Positions 54,740-64,000 of a stretch of DNA of 64,000 nt are shown in pieces. The DNA comes from Berberis thunbergii. Its lineage: Eukaryota > Streptophyta > Magnoliopsida > Ranunculales > Berberidaceae. Where the stretch lies: assembly GCA_003290165.1 (NCBI GenBank), contig QNQO01000647.1, positions 248,001 to 312,000 of the forward strand, given 5' to 3'. Positions within the stretch are counted from its first letter, which is position 1, and the number at the start of each line of letters is the position of its first letter. The notes beneath the pieces were generated by a model. That model made no database searches. It was not told where the DNA came from and saw nothing but the letters and a program-made list of their open reading frames with translations. Position numbers and translations under genes: made by a program.

Positions 54740-55344
54740 TATGGATACATGATTATATTTATGACATTGAGAACGTTCCATGCAACAGAAACTGTGGCTT
54801 TCAATGCATAGCCAAATTTCTTCATTATGACGATGAAAACAGTGGAAACAGGTACGAAAATAGCTACTTATGGAGGTTGAGAGTAATGAAGAGTTGTGAC
54901 TTGCAATGTGGCACGAGGCAGGGGTAAAAGTTGTGAATGACTTTTTGGTAATTCCAGAAGGTCAGGTGCGGATAGACAAGGAAAGTTGTTTTATGAACCC
55001 CGATACGTTAGAGCTGGCAGTGAACCGTTATCAGTGAGACTTTGTTTGTTATAGGAACCAAAACACGACATGTTTTCCCTATGTTTACCCGACACCACAT
55101 TTTGACTCAGGACGCGTTTGTTTCATGGGACACTTGGCTCAGAGCAGTCGTCTTTCATATGCAACTGAGCCCACCATTGCCTCTTATAGTACCAACCTGG
55201 CCGTGTCGCAGGTTTACTGAGGCAATCTCATTGAAGATTAGTTTTGATATCCAACTCGGTATTTGTGCGACAATGTTGAGGAACTTCAATGAGAAAAATA
55301 AGAAGAATGTGAAGTCGAACGAGGTGGTGACCATTTTGGAATGA
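54740..55344 (+). pseudogene. OTU-like cysteine protease remnant of the MULE
   Basis: The motif NRNCGFQCIAKFLHYDDEN corresponds to the catalytic loop D-G-N-C-G-F-R-A of OTU proteases. The Cys is kept, while the preceding Asp-Gly is replaced by Asn-Arg. Later pieces in another frame (near 55060-55190, TTCFPYVYPTPHF and a GHLAQSSRLSYATEPTIA stretch) match the strand and the 'HFVxV' region with the catalytic His position altered. Frameshifts lie near 54925 and 55040. Confidence 0.55.
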
Positions 55345-55349
55345 TGCAC

Positions 55350-56330
55350 ATATCGTATTTTGCTAACCATTATTGTGATGAAAAAATGTAAACGGCAAAT
55401 GTAGATGGCAAAAAATGTGAAGAAGTCGAACCATTCTTTTGATAAAAAAAGTCACCATTTTTTTAAGGGAAGACTTGTATGTTTCAATTTTTTTTAATAT
55501 ATTATATGAAATTTCACTCATATTAGTTTGAGTTTTTGTTTATGTATGATGCGAAAATGCGACATTAGAAAAATGATTAGTTTTATGCGACTATGCTAAA
55601 TCAGAAAATAATATCAAAACAAATTGCAGATAAAATTTTGAAAAATCTAATTTGATGCGACAATGTGACTTGTATGGAATTCACATAAATGATTAGTTCG
55701 AAATACTTGTATGGTTCGAGTTTAGGTTTGATGCGACAATGCGCAAAAACTTTAGAAAACTAAGCTTAAAAAAAATTGCACACAGTGAAAAAATTTCTGA
55801 TTTTCAGAATTTTTTTGCAAGTTTTAGTTATGTTTGCATTGCACAATGCGGGTTATCTCAAGATTTCCGCATTGTTCATCGCAAATAGAAATTTTTTTCC
55901 AGAAAAATTCCTGTTCGCAGCTTACAATGCGGGGAATTCCAGATAAAGACTAGTTCCTAACACATTATCAAACACCACTTAATTCGAAAATCACTGAATT
56001 TTGCAAAATTAAACATTAAGTGATAAACTAAGTGTTTAAGTACATTTTTGGGGAATTTTAACGTTTACTCATGTACACAAATAATTTATAATGCCTTATG
56101 CATATAACACTCAACATTTGACAAAAATACAAGATTTTATAATTATCCCTTGCAAGATTTCAGGTTCTTTTTTAAATTCATTTTCTTTCCATTTTATAGT
56201 GTTGCTGATTTCCCTTATTCTTTTTATATGATATCATTTAGTCTTACACTCTCACATTATTTTTTTCTTTATAATGTTTTAGATGAGTAGTTAAAAAATA
56301 TTCATTTGAAATGGATAATTACAAATTGTT
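55350..56330. other. AT-rich region right of the MULE
   Basis: Contains several 'gatgcgacaatgcg'-like repeats (55548, 55656, 55730) spaced about 75-110 bp, possibly the subterminal region of the Mutator-like element. No terminal repeat was resolved. Confidence 0.4.
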
Positions 56331-56338
56331 GCGCCTTA

Positions 56339-56480
56339 TTGCGGAAGCGGGTAGACACCAACAATCGCACACAAGTACCACAAGGATCCAATCAATTAAA
56401 TAGAGCAACTAGCAAAGAAAGAGATTAGAGAAAATTAAGAACATACCACAAGAGACACAAGGTCTACCCGCTTCCGCAAC
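56339..56480. repeat. 20-bp inverted repeat around a 100-bp core
   Basis: 'ttgcggaagcgggtagac' at about 56340-56357 and 'gtctacccgcttccgcaa' at about 56462-56479 are perfect inverted repeats. The 100-bp core between them is not palindromic. The GC-rich arms stand out in AT-rich sequence. Confidence 0.85.
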
Positions 56481-58230
56481 ACAAATAATAATAAAAAAGA
56501 AAAAAATGGCTATTTTGGGTTGGGTTGCTTCAGATTTAAAAGCTAAGCCCAAATCATTATTAGGGTAAAATAGGGTCAGGCTAGCCCAACCCTTATTTAT
56601 GCCGAGCCAAGATTTTACTGAGCTAGGGTTGGATCAGGATCAACTTCAGGCCATTTTGCCAGCTCTATTGCAAGTGTATGAAATCGGGAATCGACAATAA
56701 ATCCTTGAGTGAGATAATCGATGAGGCATTATGTAAAGCTAAACGGTTAAGTTTAAACTAAATAAAGAACTACTCAAAACTCTTTCCTTATCATCCTACC
56801 ATTTGTTGTTGTCAAGACATAAAGCGAAAATCTTTACCAATTCATCCACTTTCTTAAGTAGATTCTAAGATTCTAAAAACTAATTATTTCATCTAATGCC
56901 TTAACAATTTTAGAATAGAAGTAATTATCCTTTCAATCAATTAGTCTTGACTCTCTTAAGATTATTAAAAACAATTCTTCTTAAAACGAACTGTTGATTT
57001 AATGGGATTCGAGCTTTGATTTTCTTAGTTGAGAATAAATGTGCATTATTACCAAAATTAAAAAAAAAAAAAAAAACAGTGAGAAAAATGGCATTTATAC
57101 ATAATCGAGAGGATAAAAAGTTCCAAAACAAATTTTGGGTGTCTGTTTAGAACCCACTTAGTTTTTAGTTGCTTTAAAGGACCCTAATCGTGTCTCTCTT
57201 CCAACAACTTATCTCCCCCCTCCTAATTTGCAAAAACATGAATATTTTTTCTTCCTCATCATATAAACAACGCCTCCTTTCTCCAAGATCTCTCTTGTGG
57301 GCTCTCACTCTTTACAACAACTTTGTCTCTTGATTCTCCATAATTGGTTTTCTTTCTCACTCCCTCAAATACCCCTTTCATTTTTTTAGTTTTTTGGGTG
57401 AATCCAAATGTTGGTGTGATGAAAATAGTCCCAAGTGTTAATGTGTAGAAATCTTGTCAGATTTTCAAGAAATCTATTATTGGTGATGGTAGAGGCGAAA
57501 TGCACTTACCAAATGCCTACTATAGCTAGTATTGTAGCATACATATATTTGCATTCTCCATATGCAAATCCTGTATGGCGGGTTATTATGTACGTGAGAT
57601 TTTAAATAAAATTTAATGGAAATGTACTAAATTAGACCATGAAATGCAATTGAAAAAAAAAAAAAAAAAAAAAAAACTGAACTATGTTGTCATTTTTCTT
57701 TTCAACACTGTCATTCAAGCGAGTAAGAGTTTGTTATTTTCTTATCTTTGAATGTATTTGTCTTATGGTTTGTTTGCATTTATTTATTTATTATATTAGG
57801 CATGGTTATTACCAGCGCGGGATTTTTTTAACAAATTTGATTGCTATTAGCATTCAAATTATAACATGGGATGTTAGGATCATATTATACAATTTATTTT
57901 CGTATTTTCTAACATATTACAAATTATTTACCTTTTTCTTTTCAAAAACATTTGTTGAATAATAATTTAAAATATGTTGAAATGATTCTTTGGATATAAA
58001 AAGATTGTGGGCTAGTTGTAAAGTGTCATGAAAATTTGGAGAGTTTATGGAAATGTTTTGAGGTAGCGGGGAACGTGATAAAGGAATTGGAGAAACTTCG
58101 AACATAATGTAGATTTGGACAACTTTATCCTTAAAAATATTTTTTGAATTAGAAGCAATCAAGTATTTTATGGAAGCAAAATTCTTGATGGCCAGAGAAA
58201 CCTTCAAGTTTTGGCACTATAAAAAGGCTC
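56481..58230. other. Intergenic, nothing recognised
   Basis: AT-rich with a poly(A) run at about 57653-57676 and short hydrophobic open frames (57684-57962 plus) without domain character. Confidence 0.45.
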
Positions 58231-58232
58231 TA

Positions 58233-59201
58233 ACTTTTTTACACCACCATTTCTCTCCACTTTGACACTACGACCTATTTTTTGACACCACCGATATAAA
58301 CATTAAATTCAAAATTCTCAATTATTTTCTGTCTTCTCCTCTCCCATTCTCAAAGGTTTTTCCCTAGTATAACAACAATAGTCGTTTCTCTTTTACCGTC
58401 TTCGACGTTGCTGTCGTTGCCCCGCCACCATCGCTTCTCTCCCACTTTGCCACACTGCCGTTGCTGCTCGCATGCCCTTTTTTTTTTTTTTCTTCTCATC
58501 AATAATAGGCTGCAATAACAACAACAACCCCCCCCCCCCCTTTTTTTTCCTATTTTCTCTTTCGCTCTGGGTCTAGCCTCTTCAAGGACAGGTTATTGCT
58601 ACCGAACACCCCACCCCACCATCATTTCTGCCTGCCCCCACCATTGCCCCTCCCCTTATTTATTATTATTTTTTTCTCTTTTTTCCTTTGCTCTAGCTCT
58701 AGCTTATGCGAGGATGAGCCCGTTCTCACAGAGGTTGGAGTGAGAGAAAAATAAAGGGGGAGAAGAAAGGAAAAGGAAAAGAAGAAATTAGGCGAGAAAA
58801 TGTGGCATACACCTATCAATCTTCAAGGAAGCTCAACCCTCGGTCCAATTTTTTATTTATTCTTCAGAGAACAAGAACATGAGTAGTGGTGTTGCCTTGC
58901 CGATCACCCTTGCCCCCCGTCGTCCTCTCCCTGCCTTATCCCATTGATAGCCTTCTCCCTTACCCCTTAGTTGTGAGATCAGGGTGAGAGATGAAAGGAC
59001 GATAAAAATAAGAGAAATAAGGTCGAGGAGGGCAATTGGCGGTGATCGGCAACTTTGCAACTGTTGTTGATATTGCTCTATGTTAGGTTGTTGTTGTTCT
59101 TGAGAAAAGAGAAGAGAGGGACATGTTTTATTGGTGGTGTCCTTCAGTAGGTAAAAAAATGACGATGGCGTCAAAGAAGAGATATGATGGTGTCAAAAAG
59201 T
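58233..59201. mobile_element. Probable non-autonomous DNA transposon with imperfect terminal inverted repeats
   Basis: Left end 'acttttttacaccaccat' with 'tctctccactttgacact' mirrors right end 'atgatggtgtcaaaaagt' with 'gcgtcaaagaagagat'. About 35-40 bp of imperfect inverted repeat result, about 970 bp apart. The interior is a pyrimidine-rich half (58320-58700) followed by a purine-rich half (58735-59140) and homopolymer runs (C10 near 58529). No target duplication was resolved and nothing is encoded. Confidence 0.6.
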
Positions 59202-61466
59202 GAAAGAAAGGAACCCTTTTTTTATATTATGTTTTTGTTCTTTTGCTAAACAAATGGAGGAAGTGAAAGACAAGAGAGACAAAATAAAGGGGAAAAAGGA
59301 ACAGGAAATAGAAGTTGAAGAGAAGAAAGGGGAAAATCTGAAAGAGAGAGATAAAGAAAAGGGGCAGAGAAGAGGACGTGTTTGACCCGTGTACGTGCAC
59401 ATGTGTGCGTATTTGGGTTTTTCTTCGTGTTCATGTTTGGAGTGGTTGGATTAAAGGATTCATCGTTGTTATGAATTCGACTTGTCGAGTTTTTGGAGCA
59501 ATACGACTTTGGGGAATTTGTTACGTGATTAAATGGTGAGTTTTTCTTCTTTCTCTTTTAATTTTTTAAATTAAATTATGAATTAGAGTTTAATACGTAT
59601 ATAAATTAGATGGAAGTTTTTTATTATATTTTTGTGGAAATTGGTTGAGTTAAAAGAGAAACCCAAAATCAAAATTTTATTTAAATCTCGTAATACAAAA
59701 CAACTTTGCTCAGTATTAAGTTTTGCAAAGGATCAAGACACGAGCGAAAATCTTACTGTTGGTTTGGAGTTCATCCAATGTTTAGATGTCTCCCGAGGCA
59801 CAAAAAACAGCCAGTGATTGGATGTTTAGAAATCCATAATTTTTGAAAAAAAATGTATTTCTTGAGTTTTCTTCATTCTCCTAGATATATATTTATATTT
59901 TTTTTGTATGAAATTACAAATTCTGGATTTGTTTATTAGATCTAAAATTTGTAAGAAATGTGACTTTAAGGATGTTGGGTTAGTTGATTAGATCTGCAAT
60001 TTGTGAGAATTTTCATTCCTTAAATGAGTGTCTTTCTATCTCGGGAATGAGCTTTGATGATGATGATGATGATGATGATGATATGAGTGTCTTTCTGAGC
60101 AATGGGTTTTGTTTAATTTTGATTTTATGTGATGGGTTTTTTATCTTTGCTTTGGTTTTGATTGTGTTGCTGTGTTTTCTTTTTGGTAACTTAATTGAGG
60201 GTGTAGGCTTAGCTCTAATTTTGATTATTCAGAAAGTTAGTTCAAAGGCATGTTGTGATTAAGCTCTATTTGATAGCATTTTGATATGTTTCAATGGTAG
60301 TTTAGTGATATGTTGGTTTAGTGATTCATTAGCTTTAAATATGTCGTTTGACCTTATGCTCACTTCTGTTGGACTTTTAGTTGTGCATGTGTTTGGGTGA
60401 GTTCTGTTTTTATTATCTTTTGTATGTGGATTTCATTGCATATCACTGTCCTTTTTTAAAAATACTATTTGCATCATAATCTATTGTTTTGTTATGTCAT
60501 CATAATTTATTGGTTAATATTTTAGTTGCGCTATTATAGGATGTGAGTGTGTGGCCATTGTTTTAATGCGACTACTGACTGAATGCACACAATGGGTTGG
60601 ATTGAAACAATCTGAATATTATGATATAAAAGTGTTTTGTTTGGCTAGAGAATTTATCCATGAAATTGTTTAGTTTTCCCAAAAGAATGTGGGGTTTATT
60701 TATAAATGACAAAATTATTGCGAAAGAATTTTGAAATATCAAAGTACATGATATTGAAAACTTTGATTCCTGAAAATTTAATCACCTGAAATTGTATAAC
60801 TTAGAACTACACATCTCTTATTGTTTATGTTTTTCCCTCCCCTATAAAGAAACTAAATTACCTTCGGGCTGGGTTTTGCAGTATAGAGCACCCCTTTCTT
60901 ATAGAGAAAATAAATTATCTTCGGGTTGGGTCTTGCGGAAAGGGGGTGGTTTTGAAATGCCTAAAATAGGTTCGATATTTATTCGTAAAAAAAATGTGAC
61001 GTGACTTATGCATATTGATAGCCCAAGAATGGCTTTTTGTTACTCATATAGTTAGGAGTATCCGGTGATGCATGTCCGTATGTGATGTGTCCCCATTTAG
61101 ACATAGATGACGGAAAAATTCTCCTTTATATGAGAGAGGCATATGTGCATATATGTTCGGCATGAAGGTGGTGCGAATGTGGTATCGTCTAAGTGATCAG
61201 TTCAAATAAAAATGAATAATATGCTTAAGTCAAATAATGTACGAATACATCCATATTAATTGAGGAATACTGATTTTTTGTAAAATTATATATTTGTGTT
61301 TCTAACAATTTTTTGCAGGATGGAAGTCACTAATATTTCTGCAAGTCTGACTTGCCATAGTTAACATCTATAGTGTAGTACAAGTAAATAAATATTTAAT
61401 CATTAGAATGACACATTTGCCTCTTTGAGGAACTACATCTCTTGAAAGTGTCATTTATTGTGTATG
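59202..61466. other. Intergenic, nothing recognised
   Basis: Includes a purine-rich stretch (59250-59375) and a (GAT)n run (60055-60081). The open frame 59984-60262 owes its poly-Asp to the GAT repeat and has no domain. A short direct repeat 'ttatagagaaa...cttcgggttgggt' occurs at about 60843 and 60900. Confidence 0.45.
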
Positions 61467-62615
61467 TTATTTATAAAGTTTTTGGAGTTTGGCCCCCATT
61501 AATTTATGTCTAAATGTGTTTGACACTCATTAGAAAAATAATTTAGTCTAACCCCCAAATTGTAACAGTCAACTACGTTGATCACCCTTGACTTGTCTAA
61601 CTCTTTCAAAATACAAAATTATCCTTCACATGAACAACATGTGCAATGCACATGTCACATCTAAAACATATATAAATTTCTTCTAAAGGCCATGATTATT
61701 TTGGCGCATCTGATTGTTATCAAATGGTCATAAAAATACAAAAAAAGTGGTTTTGAAGAAATGAGTTCAATCTAATCAACCCCACTGTGTAAACATCACA
61801 AATCAATATCTCTTATTGATTATTCAAATCCAAAACCAAATCAAACCCAATGTTCCCCTTGATCTAGAAATCCAAGATTTCTTATTCCCTACGTTACTAA
61901 TTATTGAACCCGTGATTAGAAACCAAATTTTAACAAACTCAAAATGTAATTTGAAGAAAACATTTGTGTTTGATGGAGAAATAGACGAGAATGAAGAAGA
62001 GATCTTATTGATAATTCAATCTAATCAACCCTACTGTGTAAACATCGCAAATCAATATTTCTTATTGATGATTCAAACCCAAAACCAAGGTTTTTGATCA
62101 TGGGTTGGTTATAATTTGGTTACAAATCAATTTCTCTTTTGGGTTGGTTATAATTTGGTTTCTAATCATGGATTCAAGAATTAGTAATATGGGGAAGAAG
62201 AGATCTTGAATTTCCTGATCAAGGGGAACACTGAGTTTGATTTGGTTTTGGGTTTGAATCATCAATAAAAGAGATTGATTTGAGATGTTTACACAGTGGG
62301 GTTGATTAGATTGAACTCATTTCTTCAAACTCATTTTTTTGTATTTTTAATACCATTTGATAACATTGAGATGTAAAAAAAAATCATGGCCCTTAGATGA
62401 AATTTATATATGTTTTAGACATGGCATGTGCATTGCACATGTTGTCTCATGTGAAGGGTAATTTTGTATTTTGAAAGAGTTAAACAAGTCAAGGGTGATC
62501 AATGTGGTTGACTATTACAATTTGGAGGTAAGACTAAATTAGTTTTCGAAACGAGTGCCAAACTCAATTAGACATATACTAATGGGGGCAAAACACCCAA
62601 AAACCCTTATTTATA
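61467..62615. mobile_element. Long-TIR Mutator-type MITE with perfect 9-bp TSD
   Basis: The element is 61476-62606 (1131 bp). TTATTTATA is exactly duplicated at 61467-61475 and 62607-62615. Left arm from 'aagtttttggagtttggccc' and right arm ending 'gggggcaaaacacccaaaaac' are inverted repeats of about 470-500 bp, sharing in mirrored form 'acatgtgcaatgcacatg', 'tcaatctaatcaacccca' and 'gttccccttgat'. The centre (about 61950-62110) carries a partial direct repeat of the 'caatctaatcaaccc' block. The small open frame at 61816-62097 is repeat-derived. Confidence 0.93.
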
Positions 62616-64000
62616 AAATGTACTTATTTTATTTACTAGAGGTTGAGATTGTTTATCCTAGCTTAATTGCTGACCCAAGTGAACTTTTGCTTCTTGGGTA
62701 CATTCCTTTGGGAATGTAGTCGATTAGCTTAATGCTATTGGAGTTTCTTTAGTAGGACGAACCTCGCCAAAGAGTTTTCTGGTTAGAATTTTATTTTTGT
62801 TTTGTTTGCTTCAATTTTCTAAATTATGTCTAAGTTGTTATCGCTAAATGTTATTTTGTTATTGAATTTTCCACGACCTGAATTTTGGGGAAATGGATAA
62901 TCCTACACGAATATAAGGATACTCGTTTTCTTGAAAATTGGGTCGTGACAAAGCCCATAGTGTTATTAGGTGTCAAGTGATTGCGTGTTGTTAGTTCCCT
63001 ATAAATAAGCTTTTGTTTATATGCAAAGGAGAGGTACAAAGATTTGTATAAAAGAATGAGAGAATACAAAATGAATAAAATGAGAGAGACGATTAATTAA
63101 TTAATGACTAGTTATAGAGTGATTTTGGTTATATTTATATTACTTCATAATCATATTAGGATAGATTTGGTCATGCTTATCTTAAATACAACAATTTTAT
63201 CACATTTGGTATGTCAAACTCAACATGTGTGTGCATAAGTTTATAGGGGCCAAGTTGTAGATTATCCAATTGTATAAGAGCATTTTGAGATATCCAAAAT
63301 TGTGTTGCACCACATGGGTTTTCTTTGATTCATTCATCCTCTATAACCATAGAGAGATATATTATCATGTGTAATGGTTTATATATAAATAAATAGACTC
63401 GTTGATTTGAAATTACAGATAAAGGCAATCAGAATTGTTATCTCTTTAATTGCAGATAGAAACTAGCAGAATTGCTGTCCTTGGCAACAAAATTTTTTTT
63501 ATAGAACAAATATCTATTTTAATAACATCTCTACAACAAGGAAATAGTAATTACAACCTTATTGGTAACAAATTTTTTTCTTTTAAGAACCAATAATCAT
63601 TTTCATAAAAATGTATTTTTTTTAATAATGCTCATTGATTCATTATCGTTTCTTTGAAAATTGTTGAACTATATGACAACAAATTTATTTATTAGCAATA
63701 ATTTTTATTTCGTTGCAAAAATATTTTACAAGGATAATTCAAGAACTCCAGGGACAAATTTTTTGTTGGTACAGGTTTTTTCCACCTTAAAGTTTTTTTT
63801 TTTTCAAAGGAAGAAAATTTTGTTGATAAAAGCCTTGACTATAGTAATGTTGTTTGATTGGGGGCTTTAAGTTCTAACTAGTAATTGTACTAAATTAAAT
63901 TCTTTTATAAAGATAAAAAATAGACTATTAATTACCTATGATTAAGAGTCATACGCGTTACATGCGAGGCAAAAAGTCTCTTGTGAAAACACTCAATTGG
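62616..64000. other. Intergenic, nothing recognised
   Basis: AT-rich with homopolymer runs (63491, 63798). No open frame with domain character, bounded repeat or RNA gene was seen up to the window edge. Confidence 0.45.

Larger units (their letters stand above)
52640..55344 (+). pseudogene. Mutator-like (MULE) transposase with SWIM and OTU-like remnants
   Basis: The plus-strand order of pieces is an N-terminal FAR1-like DNA-binding region (about 52848-53110: VFSPRYALIAWVQGI, then TKxCGCKFELRGIPL with a TAG stop at 53034-53036 inside it), a helical region with GVSPRNILSRLKERYPN, and the MULE catalytic domain (about 53445-53770: CTNKTNHYRMPLFEIVGV, VTDRELSLIKAIERVFP, LLCTWHI). Next come a helical block ending RVEGAHSKLKHSLENSQGT (to 54075), a SWIM-like motif with THGLPCAHEL (about 54290-54325, stop inside), a basic linker, and an OTU-like stretch (about 54740-55200: IENVPCNRNCGFQCIAKFL). 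An intron-like gap (52757-52847) precedes the first domain. Stops at 53379 and 53769 and a frameshift near 53765 prove it is dead. OTU attached to a MULE is known from some plant families. Confidence 0.82.

Noticed and set aside
57684..57962. Hydrophobic 92-codon open frame that could look like a membrane protein
   Set aside because: It is the expected product of T-rich DNA read in the plus strand; no conserved motif supports it.
59984..60262. Open frame with a poly-Asp run and hydrophobic tail
   Set aside because: The poly-Asp comes from a GAT microsatellite and the rest has no recognisable domain or conserved start context.

Overview
This is plant nuclear DNA, most likely from a eudicot. 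It is AT-rich, contains two split genes with GT-AG introns and conserved plant proteins, and is full of plant transposable elements (Ty3/gypsy of the Athila/Tat type, TRIM, LINE, hAT, Mutator-like). I could not fix the species. I see no bacterial genes, rRNA, tRNA or CRISPR.

Region 1-16.5 kb is a repeat nest without a host gene. A decayed caulimovirid-like polyprotein (minus strand, 1-3040) abuts an orphan 3' LTR (3081-3760) and a 150-bp minisatellite. That minisatellite was split by a minus-strand Tat-like retrotransposon (4251-13562, with a perfect 5-bp target duplication GGTAT). The retrotransposon carries a 128-bp tandem array and an antisense ORF remnant, and its gag is interrupted by an Athila-like element that has a 1.7-kb LTR but no reverse transcriptase and no 3' LTR. 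Two hAT-like non-autonomous elements follow, both with 8-bp duplications. The second ends about 220 bp before the start codon of the first gene.

Region 16.6-26.9 kb holds gene A (plus strand, 3 coding exons, 566 aa). It is a DUF1421 protein of the FLOE family (coiled coil, long Gln/Pro/Ser-rich segment, C-terminal UBA-like DUF1421). Its 7.7-kb first intron hosts a LINE fragment, a MITE and a small LTR element. Between the genes, 27-31 kb holds a TRIM solo LTR nested in another repeat, and a solo LTR of the same kind as the large retrotransposon.

Region 31.0-50.3 kb holds gene B (plus strand, 6 coding exons, 1055 aa). It has a PWI-like segment, a C8C5C3H zinc finger, an RRM, a coiled coil and a second RRM-like domain, matching Arabidopsis C3H41 (At3g27700) and animal RBM26/RBM27. 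Its first two introns (3.6 and 7.6 kb) carry a complete small LTR retrotransposon, LINE 3' fragments, a palindromic MITE and a second copy of the MITE found in gene A. A further 2.6-kb intron in the 3' UTR is possible.

Region 50.7-64 kb is again accessory: two GC-rich fold-back elements, a broken Mutator-like transposase with SWIM and OTU-like remnants, a pyrimidine-rich terminal-inverted-repeat element, and a 1.13-kb long-TIR Mutator-type MITE with a perfect 9-bp duplication. The two host genes are nuclear/RNA-regulatory proteins with no evident functional link. No previously undescribed biological system is convincingly visible. The strongest leads are the antisense ORF and satellite-like array of the Tat-like element, the OTU-bearing Mutator-like element, and transposons placed in the promoter and introns of the two genes.
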